The notes beneath the pieces were generated by a model that made no database searches, was not told the origin of the DNA, and saw only the letters and a program-made list of their open reading frames with translations. Positions 32,922-44,904 of a DNA stretch of 64,000 nt are shown here, piece by piece. Position 1 is the stretch's first letter, and the number at the start of each line of letters is the position of its first letter. Both the position numbers and the translations under genes were made by a program. The DNA is from Jaltomata sinuosa (taxonomy: Eukaryota > Streptophyta > Magnoliopsida > Solanales > Solanaceae), in the NCBI GenBank assembly GCA_003996215.1, contig QJPP01007526.1, positions 1,302,001 through 1,366,000 of the forward strand, written 5' to 3'.

Positions 32922-33066
32922 TAGAAAACAGCTAAGGAATTAGTCTAGGCGCGTGTGGTACACGTGTTCCGGAAAGTAGTTATAACTAACTTTCCCTCCC
33001 AATTCTGTTTTTCTTTATTAACTGGAATTGGTAGCAATTGAAAACAGTTTTTCGATTGGAAAGATC
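32922..33066 (+). repeat. Gypsy LTR fragment
   Basis: Matches 44155-44305 of the gypsy LTR at 44141-44439 ('gttagttagaaaacag', 'gtctaggcgcgtgtggtaca', 'ccggaaagtagttataacta'). It is truncated on both sides: module E sequence precedes it and degenerate gypsy sequence follows. Confidence 0.85.
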
Positions 33067-33576
33067 AATAAAAGAGGGGGTTCTGCCCATATGGGGGGAA
33101 AGGTTGAAGGGATCCTTGAGACACCAGGGTTGCAGGATGTGTTGGACAGGTAGGCTGACTTGTTTCGAATGAGAGTAGAGACAAGGCATGTGTGCATTTG
33201 TTTGCTTTCATATACTCTATATGAGACAGGGTATATAGTACTATCAATTAATTTTCAATTGTGCATAAAGACCCCCACTGAGCTTCCCCCTTCTAGAGGT
33301 CATGATCACCAGATCATCCTCCAAGAAGGCACTTCACCTATCAACATCAGATCCTATAGGTACTTTGTAGTTCAGAAGAATGGACTATTGACAGCTGGGA
33401 TTATCAGAGATAGTACTAGTCCTTATTCTTCCCTTATTGATATGGTTAAGAAAACGGATGGATCCTGGAGGTTGTGTTGATTATAGAGAATTGAACAATA
33501 GCACAGTAAAGGACAAGTTTACAATACCAGTCATTGAAGAACTTTTGGATGAATTACATGGTGCAAGGTATTTGTC
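33067..33576 (+). pseudogene. Ty3/gypsy reverse transcriptase, N-terminal fragment
   Basis: 33067-33266 is degenerate. From about 33267 the RT domain start is clear: [53 protein letters not shown] and, after a frameshift at about 33475, [31 protein letters not shown]. This is the classic gypsy RT entry (blocks 1-2). It is cut at 33576 by another LTR fragment before the YxDD motif. Confidence 0.9.
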
Positions 33577-34010
33577 ACGACCCGAGCCTAGACCCTGGAT
33601 GTAACACGCACCTGAGACCATCACCGGCCTGGGAGAACCTTCTGGCTAACATCATCAGCGTACAACTATGGAATGTGAAAAGACGTATAAATCATCAAGA
33701 CATAATAACAGATATCCATTATTATAAATCTAGAAATTTGGAATTCCAAAGACTAAACAATATCTGAATCTGACTACTACATCTGTCTATGAAGCCTCTA
33801 AACAAGTGAATAATGTCTACTGGGACAAGGCCCGGGAATACCTTAAACAATGGAACTAACCCAACATAAATACTAGATTGTGCCTTCCGGAAAGACGGAG
33901 GACTCACCAACAGTTGAAGAGTCTGATCACGCACCAGATACCTGAAGCTACATCATGAAATGATGTAGACCAAAGGCGTCAATACTCTGAATGTATTGGT
34001 ACGTAAAGTA
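33577..34010. repeat. LTR fragment related to the LTRs at 35063 and 40842
   Basis: Starts TGTCACGACCCGAGCC, as the LTR at 40842 starts TGTCACGCTCCGAGCC. Later matches are 'tgaagcctct', 'gggacaaggcc', 'ctcaccaa', 'tacatcat' and 'gaatgtattggta'. It is more diverged than the 40842 LTR, so it is probably a different family member, inserted in the gypsy RT and truncated at its right side. Confidence 0.7.
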
Positions 34011-34189
34011 GCAGATGAAACAATAGTAGTAACGGATAAAGACAGAGCATGAATAAGATATCAAGTAACTCAATAGAGGAAATCAAGAGTTGAGATGTGA
34101 CATAGAAATCTTGAAAAAAAATCTTTAATAATTGATAGTGTAAAACAGCATATGTGAACTGAAAACTTTGCACTGTTGAAACCATGAAA

Positions 34190-35062
34190 GGATGCTAAAT
34201 AATCATAAAAACCGAATCATGAACTGCTTGTTTTTTTGTTTCTTATTTTGTGAAAAGCTTCTCTTAATTTCAATGTATTTGTTCACTCTTTCCTGCCAAG
34301 GTTGTTTTGGTTGAAGGCGGAAAATTTTCTATCTATTAATGAGTAAAAAAGGAGTCCTCAACATGTTATTAAGAACCCCAACTAATTAATTAATTAATTA
34401 GAAACAAACATAAGGTTTGTCCTTTTATAATCCAGTTCCTCAATTTTATTCATTATCTTTACAATTAGTTATTTGTTTCTCTCTTATTTAAATTCGACAG
34501 ATTACAAGGTGTGGAAGAAAGTGATCAGGCCTTAGACATCACTACTGTTGCTCCACTTACGACGAGCACCGACGCTCTACTATCTCCGACTCAGAGGTAC
34601 ATTCTGTGAACATTCGAGCTTGTTCATCGTATCAATGAAGATTAATCTCCAGTCCCTTAATTTATTTATTATCATTACAATTAATTGTTTATTTCTCTCT
34701 TATTTTGTGAGAAGCTTTTCTTAATTTTCGATGTATTTGTTCACTCTTTCCTGACAATGCTGTTGTTGGTTGACGAGTGGAAGATTTTCTATCTCTTAAT
34801 GAGTAAAAAAGGAAAGTCATCAACATGTTATTAAGAACCAAAAATAATTAATTAATTAATTAGAAACAAACTTAAAGTTTGGCCTTTTATAATATGTGCA
34901 GACCAAGAGTCTCATACATATACTCATCAAAAGTTGTGATTGAGTAGGAAGTACTGATCCATCCTTAATCAAATATTTTGAGTTCAACTCCTAATAATGG
35001 AGTCGCCTTAGGAAGCGCCCACAAAGTGGGACCTCACCCGCGTATCCGGATTAGTGGGACAC
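34190..35062 (+). repeat. Module E, second partial copy with exon-like block c
   Basis: Holds a tail-type segment (34230-34430), exon block c (34501-34596) and another tail (34597-35062). The last part, 'gagttcaactcctaataatg', 'cgccttaggaagcgccc' and 'ggattagtgggacac', matches 46530-46622. It is interrupted at 35063 by a long LTR; the module resumes at 43012. Confidence 0.75.
34501..34596 (+). other. Exon-like block c, 96 bp
   Basis: Preceded by 'aaattcgacag' and followed by 'gtacattctg'. Reads LQGVEESDQALDITTVAP, then LTTSTDALLSPTQ. The upstream flank is one base shorter than in b, d and e, which breaks the open frame that runs through the acceptor in those copies, whereas the exon-like block itself keeps its 96-bp length. 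Confidence 0.5.
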
Positions 35063-36495
35063 TATTGGTATGCAAAACCATAAAAGGGAAAACAGTAAAG
35101 CAATAAAGTACAATATCACAAACTGGAGTCATATTTGTCAACGTAAAGTGAATTAATTCTTTTAGTTATTTATGGGAGCAAGTGGTGAACCGACATAAAC
35201 CACCATGTGAGCGAATGGAGTCTGATCTCGGCCCGATTAGCTATGCCATCCTACACCTTGCCGGGTATAGGACATGACATGACATGATTTGCTAGCAAGG
35301 ATCCATAATTAGCCCCTTTTCGGGACACATGAAAAAAAGAGTTATCCGACTTGCAGAATAATCTCTATCCTATGTCGGTAAACGTAATTTTGGGCACTTG
35401 TTATTTAGACTTATGCCTTCTCGGTCAGCCAACTAACTCCCTTAAGCTCATACTGTAGAATATTTATCGTACTGATCATTAACCCAAAGTTTTACTCTTA
35501 CTGGTTCATGTTCATGATTTAGCCCTGTTAGGCTCGTGTCATAAGTTTGCCACTTTAGGGCTCATATCGGAAATTTAACCATGTAGCAAAGTAGTTCACC
35601 AATTGTGGAAGTGCTAATTTTTCGCAACTGATTGCAAATAGTATATGCATTACCAACAAAAGAACATTGCACTGGAACTGGAAAACTGATTGCAAATATG
35701 CATTACCAAAAAAGAATCATTGTGCTGGAAAAGCAGAAATATGGAAAGCTAAAATTTTGCAGCATGATATCTTAGCAAACAATAAAAGTTCAAACACTAC
35801 AGTTACAAGAAAAACCAACAGAAAGCCAATCACAACGACCATAAGCAAAACAGTTCATCATCTAACTAGTTCCCAGACCGATGAAAAATTCAACAGAATA
35901 CATGTGTAGTTGCTGCCAAAGTTCCAAACTGTTTTTAACAGATGATTACAAGACATATAGACTCCATAAGTTTCATGATGTATAACAATTGCAAATCTGG
36001 CAGAAATTTACAGAATTTATGTAATTCACAACGTTTTATCGAATATTCATGAACTAGTAAAGTTTTTTGTTTCCAGATTTCCAGAAACTTGTAAAAAGAA
36101 CTCAATTAATTGACAAAGACGGGGAATTCCTTCAACCCTAGACCTCTTGAGAGTAGTTCGAATTGGAGGGAATAAAACATGAAGAAAATAGATGAGAAAA
36201 GTAGTTCTACATACCTCAAACGTTAGGAGAATTAACCAGCGATCGAAAGTGAGGGGATTTGACTTGTGTCTTGCAAATTTTCCTTGGGTTTCTTGCGTAT
36301 GCTTTTGGAGAGGAAAAAGAGATGCATTGGAGTGAATATAACGTATGCAGTCTGATGAGGATGAGGGTTTTTTAATCGTTTGGGGTTAAGGAAAAAAAGG
36401 AAAAGACGAGATTGCCCCTAAGGGAGTTCAACAGCCAATGGGACTGCCTATTTGACGTGTTGCCACAACTAGAATTCAAGATGCGGGGTGCAACA
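35063..36495 (-). repeat. 3' LTR (truncated)
   Basis: Matches 41330-43011 nearly base for base. It lacks the part equivalent to 40842-41329, about 218 bp equivalent to roughly 42024-42241, and about 30 bp equivalent to 42952-42981. It ends 'gcggggtgcaaca', minus strand TGTTGCACCCC. The frame 35667-35909 is not a gene. Confidence 0.88.
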
Positions 36496-36512
36496 ATATC
36501 TCCCCTGTGGGA
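36496..36512 (-). other. Polypurine tract of the LTR element
   Basis: On the minus strand this is CCCACAGGGGAGATAT, purine-rich and immediately before the LTR start, the expected site for plus-strand priming. Confidence 0.7.
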
Positions 36513-36817
36513 TCATTCGTCCTCGAATGAAGGTTATAGACTCACGGAAAGCTCTACATATAAGAAATAGGAGATGATACTTTAATAACGATTTTTTTTA
36601 AGGCTCATAGGTACTATAGTAATATGAGCGCTCCGTAGCTACTCACAAAGAGAACGTATAAGCACAAATCATAAGGTACAAGGCACTAGACATAGACATG
36701 ATCTAAGACATGCGTTCTATGTAACATGATCTAAGTAGTGCAAGACATGAATTTATAGGAATCGCAAGGCATCAAGTCTACGTTGGGGGTGTAGCCCCTG
36801 TAGTCCAGCAGCAAATA

Positions 36818-37952
36818 TTGGAGATATTGGGGTTCGAAGAAGGGAAATTACCTTTTCGGTACTTGGGAGTGCCTTTTAGCTCAAAAAGGTTGTCAGCAGT
36901 ACAATGTGAACCTCTTCTTGAGAAGATGCTAGGGAGAGTGCTCATGGACGACTAAGTTTCTATCCTATGCAGGCAGGGATCAGTTGCTTAAGAGCGTGTT
37001 ATTTTCCATTCAAACATTTTGGGCTCAAGTGTTCATATTACCAAAGAAAATTCTGCAGTTTATTGAGATGATTTGCAAATGATTCTTATGGACTGGATCT
37101 GCTGAGATATCCAGGAAGGCACTTGTGGCTTGGGACAGGATATGCACTCCTATGGTAGCCGGAGGCCTGAACATGATTAATGTCCAATTGTGGAATAAAA
37201 CAGCTATTTGTAAACTGCTATGGGATATCTGCAAGAATAAGGAGAAGCTATGGGTGGTATGGGTGCATTCTTATTACATAAAAAGTGGTTCTGCCTGGAA
37301 CACAATGCCTAGGACTGCGTCCTGGATGATCCAGAAGATATTTAAGGCAAAGAAATGTTTGGAAGCAGCAGGAATTACAATACAAGAGTTTGTATGCATG
37401 CAACAGTTTTCTATTAAAAGAATGTACCAAGTTCTGCAGGGAACGTATGCTAAAGTAGGATGGAGAAAGCTCATTTGTAACAACCAAGGTTTCCCCAAAT
37501 GGAAGTTCATATTGTGGTTAGCTATTCACGGAAGGCTGCAAACAAAGGACAGACTTGCTAAGTGGAAGGTCGATTTGGACTTGACATGTCCACTGTGCGC
37601 AGGGAACCTAGAATCAATGCAACATCTTTTTGTCACCTGTCCGGTATCTGGTCATATATGGCAAAGAATCCTCAGGTGGCAGGGCATTCAAAGAAGCAAT
37701 AGAGGGTGGCTGGAAGAGGTGGCTTGGGCTCAAAAGCATTGTCGAGGAAAGAGTAAAGGTGCAGGTGTGTATAAGATGGCATTATCTGCGACAGTCTACC
37801 ATGTGTGGATAGAGAGAAATACAAGAGTGTTTCAAAATGCATGCAGGTCAGTAGAAGCAGTAGTCGAGAGGATTATTCAAGAGGTGTCCTTCAGAGCCAA
37901 CTTAATCCCAGCGTTTACTACCTACATAGCTAGACTGGACTCATACCTTTGA
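36818..37952 (+). pseudogene. LINE reverse transcriptase C-terminus and zf-RVT domain
   Basis: 36840-37124 reads, across a frameshift and a stop, as the thumb region: EGKLPFRYLGVPFSSKR, LSYAGRDQLLKSVLFSIQTF, WAQVFILPKKILQFIE. From 37125 a 275-codon frame is open to a natural stop: GGLNMINVQLWNKTAICKLL, then the zf-RVT domain PKWKFILWLAIHGRLQTKDR, CPLCAGNLESMQHLFVTCPV, then WIERNTRVFQN. The Cys/His zinc ligands (CPLC...H...C) are intact. This is the end of ORF2 and probably retains its true stop codon. Confidence 0.92.
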
Positions 37953-38149
37953 TAATGAGCAGCAACAGAGGAATAGGAGCATGGAAGTTTAGATAGTCTA
38001 GTCTTGATGAACAACTGGTCTGGGTCTTGTTTGGCCAGCGAGTGCACAAGTTTTTGCCTTCTTTTAAGTTTGTTTTCTTCCCCTTTCTTGAGATGTATGC
38101 CAAATTTGGTAATAATAATATATGTTAGTTACCAAAAAAAAAAAAAAAA
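36818..38149 (+). mobile_element. 5'-truncated LINE with poly-A tail
   Basis: A plus-strand LINE 3' end inserted in the minus-strand LTR element. It starts inside RT sequence (LPFRYLGVPFSSKR), carries the C-terminal zinc domain and ends in 15 or more A residues at about 38134-38149 after a short 3' UTR. 5' truncation with a poly-A tail is the normal outcome of target-primed reverse transcription. I could not identify a target duplication. Confidence 0.9.
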
Positions 38150-40825
38150 TCATTCACAACCTATGATTCTCACATGAGTACATACTACCATAAGACTTCA
38201 AGTCTAACTGTATGCTCTTACTAGATTTAAGCCTGATTCGGAGATACAAGGTGTTACACGCAAAGTGACTATGCTAGTCCGACTTACGGCCTTCTATAGT
38301 CTATATCCTCAAGAACACTATTTCTTCATATCATTAAAATCAACCAATCCCAAACTCTAGTCAAGGAGTCACTAGACATATGATACAATTGTCCCCATGT
38401 TGACCATTCACGACATTCAAGCCTATCACTACAATCACTTCAAGAACTTCTACACGTAATTACACCATATATCCCTCATCTAACTATTACCATTGCAAAT
38501 TCTCATCTTTCACCCACACTTAACAGTTTAGGTAGCATAGGTACACCATAGTCTCCACTAACCGAGCATCTAACTCTCCCACCTTAGCCTAACCTAGCTT
38601 GTTTCACTAGCCTTAATTTACAAAACCACAAGGGAACCACGGGAGGACTAGAGTACGAGCATCAGAAATAAGAAGGATACTGCTCGCTCACGACTTATAT
38701 TCATCGTACTACTCAAGATGGGGCCTGAGACATAGGCATGTCTTGAATGATAGGACATGGGTAGAGTATCATCATGGCTAGGGTACGAGGAATACGCTAG
38801 ATTAAGAATGGATCGCTAAGGAACTCATCTCTGAACCTTAAGTCCTGACATGGTTCATCACCTCCCCATCTCCCCCTTAGCTCAAAGGTCGATATACTAG
38901 GACTCCCTTCTGAGATACTTCTATTAACTTCTCTAGCCTCTGCGGTCAACATTCTATAACTTAAGCTCCCATTAGCATCCATAACTACTTCCTCTAAACC
39001 CGTCCTTCTCTTCTTAGCCTACCAACACCACACCTCTAAGTTCACGCCCACCCAAAACAATGGAAATTTAAGATTTATACTAAGAGACTCAACATTGTCC
39101 ATCTACAATTCACTCAAATCAGCTTTTAAGAGCACCACATAATACATACTTTTGTCTTCGCCACACTTAACAACTCAAGGGTACTAACTAGGCATACAAA
39201 GCACTTTTAACTTAGGACTCTTCTTTATCTAATGAGTTAGCCACAATTCACCGTTTCACCTCTAGTTCACATATATATCATGCTTGCACATTCACATTTT
39301 CCCTGTATTACTAACTTAAGCTCCTCCATATACCAAATCAAGCCTACTAGCTCTATTTCCCAAAACTAATGCTATCACTCTCATACTGCCATTCTTTCAC
39401 CATGGTGGTCATCTAAAGTTCAAACTTAGTGTCAAATACTAAACATGGACGACAACATTAACAGGTTATACTAATCCGAACTATAGCAAAAAAATAAATT
39501 AATAGATAAATAAATAAATAAATAAATAAAGAACCACTAGTCCATTGAAAGTTCATGACAAATTAGTCAACCTTAATCACACAATCTATCTCATTGCAAC
39601 CTACAAACACATTCTCCTTCACAACATTACTATCACTCCTTACTAACATAAATACAAGCCATACTAAACTTCTTCCCTATATCTACTATACTCCAAGCCA
39701 TCTTAACCAACCATTCTATCTCTACTAACTACCATAAAATCTGAAAGTCTTGCTACACCCTAGCCAACACCGAAGGAAACATCATCCTGTTATTCGCTTA
39801 ACGGATACATGACTCTAGCTACATACTTCAATCAATCACGATTCCCACTTTCTTCCTTCTACACTTATGATATCATATTTCTGACCCTGGGATTGCTCCT
39901 CTACTTATGGCTCACAACACCTCATAAAATATATTAAATTACCAAGCCTCTAACTCCTAGACTAAGACAACCCTCATAAGATAGTATAAGTCTGGGACAC
40001 CAAATACATACAAGGAAAGATCTGACAACATACTTATGGTGACGTCTGGCAACACCTCGACCCACCATCGCATTAACAACAGGGATTTGATGTCCGCTTG
40101 ATGTTGATATCCTGCCTCTTACTACCTTTTGCTCAATGAAGGGACAATTCTTCCAAACATGACCGGGAAGGCTACATCTAAGCACTTATTTGTACCAGAT
40201 AACAAATCCCTTGTTGACCCTTACCACATGGGGTGCAAATAGGTGACTGCACAGTTCGACTGGGTCTAATGCTGTCATTAACATGGCTGGAAAATGGTCA
40301 CTCTCGCTGTCTATGACCTCAAAGACCACACTGCTAACATATGCCTAGATTCATGCGACATACTCTAAGTGTCTCTTGCTACACTTAACGCAAGGGTAAT
40401 ACTGACGCGCTCTTAGAGTTTCACCAACGTCCCTATTTTAGAGCAAGAATAGTGTTATTATTACCAGGAGGAGAAACATGAGATTCAAATGCATTAGGGA
40501 GTTGGTTCAATCTCCTCTAGAGTCCTTGTGTAACTTCTTCCATCCCTGATAGGTCAATCTAAAAGTAACACATAAACAAGAATTTATATTTACATCATCC
40601 CTCATCCCTTTAAAGACGAGAGGTAAATGGTAAGAAGGAAACAACGCACGAGTTATGATCATTTCTTAAGGCCCAACTCTATAGCACGGTCTAGAGTATG
40701 AAAAAGGGGAAACATCTCCTAAATGTCCTTTAGCCTCCTGATTATAAGTGTGGTGCGCTTTACACTCATAATTAGGACTCTACTAGACACAGCTTCATAG
40801 ACTCCCTAGGACACTTGAACTCTGT
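38150..40825 (-). pseudogene. Internal region of the LTR element with gag traces
   Basis: Mostly non-coding, C/A-rich on the plus strand. A zinc-knuckle-like piece lies at 39934-40185: MLRCSLPGHVWKNCPFIEQK, where C.xC..PGH....C survives with the first spacing altered. The polymerase genes are not recognisable. An ATAA-repeat lies at about 39497-39530. The frame at 38797-38982 is not supported. The region may be a large non-autonomous derivative or may simply be very old. Confidence 0.55.
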
Positions 40826-40837
40826 GCTCTGATACCA
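40826..40837 (-). other. Primer-binding site, initiator tRNA-Met type
   Basis: Minus strand TGGTATCAGAGC, four bases from the LTR end at 40842. It fixes the element's orientation as minus. Confidence 0.88.
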
Positions 40838-40841
40838 AGTT

Positions 40842-43011
40842 TGTCACGCTCCGAGCCGAGGCCCTGGACGTGGAACACACCCGATACTATTGCTAGTACG
40901 AGCGAACGTTCTGGCATATCATATGAGCATGAAACTATAATAATTGAATAAAGCAAAAAACGATATTAGGTTAAAACACGATCCCTTAAAGGAGAAAAGT
41001 TTTCATCACAATACATTAAAACGACATAAATGTATTAAACTGAAAGTTATATATTCAATTTCTGAAAACAAGAATATTTGACCGACATCTGACATAGTCT
41101 GTGAAGCCTCTACTCAATGATAGAAATCTACCGGGACAAGGCCCCGGGTATACCTTTAATACTGAAATAAACATAAGAAAGCTAATATGTCTAACTTGCC
41201 CCCTGGTGGAAAGGAGGCTCACCAATAGCTGAAGATAGGGACCCTAGTGATGCGCCTGGTTACGGACTTGAGAGCTTGAACCTACATCATAAAACAATGT
41301 AGCGCCAAAGACGATCAGTACATGGAATGTATTGGTATGCAAAACCATAAAAGGGAAAACAGTAAAGCAATAAAGTACAATATCACAAACTGGAGTCATA
41401 TTTGTCAACGTAAAGTGAATTAATTCTTTTAGTTATTTATGGGAGTAAGTGGTGAACCGGCATAAACCACCATGTGAGCGCATGTAGTCTGATCTCGGCC
41501 CGATTAGCTAAGCCATCTTACACCTTGCCGGGTATAGGACATGACATGACATGATTTGCTAGCAAGGATCCATAATTAGCCCCTTTTCGGGACACATGAA
41601 AAAAAAAGAGTTATCCGACTTGCAGAATAATCTCTATCCTACGTCGGCAAACGTAGTTTTGGGCACTTGTCATTTAGACTTATGCCTTCTCGGTCAGCCA
41701 ACTAACTCCCTTAAGCTCATACTGTAGAATATTTATCGTACTGATCATTAACCCAAAGTTTTACTCTTACTGGTTCATGTTCATGATTTAGCCCTGTTAG
41801 GCTCGTGTCATAAGTTTGCCACTTTAGGGCTCATATCAGAAATTTAACCATGTAGCAGAGTAGTTCATCAATTGTGGAAGTGCTAATTTTTCACAACTGA
41901 TTGCAAATAGTATATGCATTACCAACAAAAGAACATTGCACTGGAACTGGAAAACTGATTGCAAATATGCATTACCAACAAAGAAACATTGTACTGCAAA
42001 AGCAGAAATATGGAAAGCTAAAATCTCGTCTGCACAGAATCATTGGTTTAAACATCTCAGACATGAAAGCCTCTGCACAGATCTACTGTAGTCATTTAGC
42101 ATTTTTGGAGAGTCAAAAATATTAAAATCTTGCTACGCTACATCAATATCTCAAGTCCCAGTTGCGTTAGCACTTTATGAAACTAAGAAGCAAATTTAGA
42201 TGGTTTTAACAAAGGTTCGTCGTTCATATTAGGCAGTTGGAATTTTGCAGCATGATATCTTAGCAAACAATAAAAATTCAAACACTATAGTTACAAGAAA
42301 AACCAACAGAAAGCCAATCACAATGACCATAAGCAAAACAGTTCATCATCTAACTAGTTCCCAGACCGATGAAAAATTCAACAGAATACATGTGTAGTTG
42401 CTGCCAAAGTTCCAAACTGTTTTTAACAGATGATTACAAGACATATAGACTCCATAAGTTTCATGATGTATAACAATTGCAAATCTGGCAGAAATTTACA
42501 GAATTTATGTAATTCACAACGTTTTATCGAATATTCATGAACTAGTAAAGTTTTTTGTTTCCAGATTTCCAGAAACTTGTAAAAAGAACTCAATTAATTG
42601 ACAAAGACGGGGAATTCCTTCAACCCTAGACCTCTTGAGAGTAGTTCGAATTGGAGGGAATAAAACATGAAGAAAATAGATGAGAAAAGTAGTTCTACAT
42701 ACCTCAAACGTTAGGAGAATTAACCAGCGATCGAAAGTGAGGGGATTTGACTTGTGTCTTGCAAATTTTCCTTGGGTTTCTTGCGTATGCTTTTGGAGAG
42801 GAAAAAGAGATGCATTGGAGTGAATATAACGTATGCAGTCTGATGAGGATGAGGGTTTTTTAATCGTTTGGGGTTAAGGAAAAAAAGGAAAAGACGAGAT
42901 TGCCCCTAAGGGAGTTCAACAGCCAATGGGACTGCCTATTTGACGTGTTGCTCCCCTCTGATCCCACGGTTTAATCTAATACAACTAGAATTCAAGATGC
43001 GGGGTGTAACA
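40842..43011 (-). repeat. 5' LTR, ~2.17 kb
   Basis: Minus strand TGTTACACCCC... to ...GAGCGTGACA, so it has TG/CA ends. It is longer than its partner because it keeps the outer part and a segment at about 42024-42241 absent from the other LTR. After it, 'taaacgttagtaattagtaa' resumes module E as at 46714. Confidence 0.88.
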
Positions 43012-43720
43012 TAAACGTTAGTAATTAGTAAACCCCATTATTTCTAGAGTTATAAAATACTTGTTCGTTCTTCAATTTTGAGATAAAGGGTACTTGTACA
43101 TGTAATTATGATCTATATGCGTCAACTAAATATTTCAGCAAATATAATCTTCATCACATATAACTACTACTTTTATGTCTCTATGCACAATGAATTGACA
43201 ATGATCTACTAGTCATCCTAAGAAAGTACGTGGATCGGATTTTTGTAAAACTTCTTTTAAAAAGATACTTTCATTGGACCATAACTTCTTAATATGTAAA
43301 GGGCAGTAAGAAAGGATCAGGCTATGTTTTCTTAGAAACGAGACAAAAATTTTAAGATATGAAACATTTGCAACCATATCCGACATTCCTCATTTTTTCC
43401 CACCCCACCCCCAGGAGAGACATTGCTCTAATTATATTTAAATTATGTGCTTTTGACATATTAAAAGAAGGAAGTACTGTCAATTTAAATACTTCATATA
43501 TTATAAGAATTATATAATTGAAGTCGTCCGAACATTACTTTTTACAAATTTTAATAGCAATTTCTTAGTATGATTGTGCTTTACGATGAAATAAGATCAC
43601 TCAAATAGATCACTATTCATCAGTTTGAACTTGCATTTTCCTCCCTTCAATTTCAATGCAACTCATTGCACACTTATTATAGTATCTGTGAAATGTTTGT
43701 TCTAATTAGTATGATCTGAA
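43012..43720. repeat. Module E, copy 1, right end
   Basis: Matches 46714-47400: 'gttagtaattagtaaacc', 'gagataaagggtacttg', 'catatataactactactttt' with small changes, 'tgatctactagtcatcctaa', 'ttgaagtcgtccgaacatta'. No coding frame. It shows that 32150-43720 minus insertions is one copy of the module. Confidence 0.8.
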
Positions 43721-43722
43721 AA

Positions 43723-43956
43723 TTAAGGGCCAAAGTATATTAGCTGAGAGTTTATGGAAAGAATGGTCTCTGAGGAAGTTTTGTCTGTAAGGTTGGAGCC
43801 TAACACAATAATATAAGATCTGTTTGTTCTTCCCTTATCAGCAAGTGCCTTCATCCTGGCCTGAGCTTCAGCCAAATTGTACTTAAGATCTCTCAAGGTG
43901 GCATCTCTAGAAAGAAAACTCCTGTGAACTGCATCAATTTGGGAGTCAAAAGCCAT
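43723..43956 (-). pseudogene. Ty3/gypsy pol C-terminal linker
   Basis: Reads SFLSRDATLRDLKYNLAEAQ, then ARMKALADKGRTNRSY, the conserved helix that follows the integrase core in plant gypsy polyproteins (usually before GDLVLLKLQPYRQ). It is truncated on both sides. Integrase and LTR parts are not attached; 43957-44140 is degenerate. Confidence 0.85.
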
Positions 43957-44140
43957 TAGGGTAAATCATGACATCCTACAGAAAATCCTCTTGCGCCGCC
44001 TCTCCTCTCCAACTATGGAGAACTAGGTCTCCATGGTCGAAACAGTCTCGATGCCCAACTTCAATTGATATGTACCTCATTTTCTCTTGCCTATTTTGTA
44101 ATGAAGATTAGGGTATAACTAGCTGATGATTAGCACAAGA

Positions 44141-44439
44141 TGAGCTGGACAGTTAGTTAGAAAACAGTTAAGGAATTAGTCTAGGCGCGTGTGGTACACA
44201 TGTTCCGGAAAGTAGTTATAACTAATTTTCCCTCCCAATTCTGTTTTCCTTTATTAACTGGAATTGGTAGCAATTGTAATCAGTTTTTCTATTGGAAAGA
44301 TCAATACAACTCTCTCTTCTCTCTAAATTCCTTCATAGATCTTGAGCTCGAGTGAACTGTTCAAGGATAATTCTTCAATTTATCCTTTAAGAACACTCAA
44401 TTTCCATAAATTGTCTTCGAAACTCATTGGTGCACATCA
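44141..44439 (+). repeat. Gypsy 5' LTR, ~299 bp
   Basis: Begins TGAGCTGGAC and ends GCACATCA. It is followed by TTGGTATCTTAGCC, which resembles the tRNA-Met primer site TGGTATCAGAGC with changes. Part of this LTR recurs at 32922-33066. The last third is CT-rich, as usual for U5. Confidence 0.8.
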
Positions 44440-44475
44440 TTGGTATCTTAGCCAAACCTTTCTCGAACCATAGAA

Positions 44476-44900
44476 ATGGGAGATCACAACACACGAATGC
44501 AGGCATTGCGTAAAGAAGTTGATAACCTGAAGGGTTCCATGGATAATGTGGTCAATTCTGTGTCAGAATGGTGGATGCCAAGGTCACACAGGACATGGAT
44601 GAGATCAAGAGGATGTTACTGAGCAATGTAGTTGCTGGGGGTGAAGCCCAATCATCTAGAGTAGAAGCTGGAGAAAGGGCTCCAGCAGTTGTTCCTGCTG
44701 GACATGAAGAGGACCGATTACCCACTCGCAATTACCAAGTGGTCTTTTTTTTTCAAAATTTGATGGTGAAGGATTGAAAGATTGGTTATACAAGTGTGAA
44801 CAATTCTTTGATGTTGATGATACACCTGAAGGCTCCAGGGTCACGTTGGCTTCCTGTCGACTAGAAGGAAAGGCTTTGCAGTGGCATCAATCGTTTATGT
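44476..44900 (+). pseudogene. Ty3/gypsy gag fragment
   Basis: ATG at 44476 lies 37 bp after the LTR. The frame MGDHNTRMQALRKEVDNLKG is a coiled-coil-like gag start. A frameshift near 44565 moves reading to MVDAKVTQDMDEIKRMLLSN, and another in the T run near 44750 moves it to KFDGEGLKDWLYKCEQFF, GSRVTLASCRLEGKALQWHQ, the Retrotrans_gag domain. It ends abruptly at about 44900, where RT sequence is joined by a deletion. Confidence 0.88.
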
Positions 44901-44904
44901 GATG

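Larger units (their letters stand above)
35063..43011 (-). mobile_element. Degenerate LTR retrotransposon with long LTRs, LINE nested
   Basis: Direct repeats at 35063-36495 and 40842-43011 flank an internal region that, on the minus strand, starts with a tRNA-Met-type primer site (40826-40837) and ends in a purine tract next to the left LTR. The internal region encodes only gag-like traces, and a LINE 3' end interrupts it at 36818-38149. The left LTR lacks about 490 bp at its inner-strand end. Insertion into module E replaced about 95 bp compared with the uninterrupted copy at 46622-46716. Confidence 0.82.

Noticed and set aside
33577..34010. 5' LTR of the element at 35063-43011
   Set aside because: Similar start, but too diverged, and module E sequence lies between it and 35063. 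It is a separate insertion.
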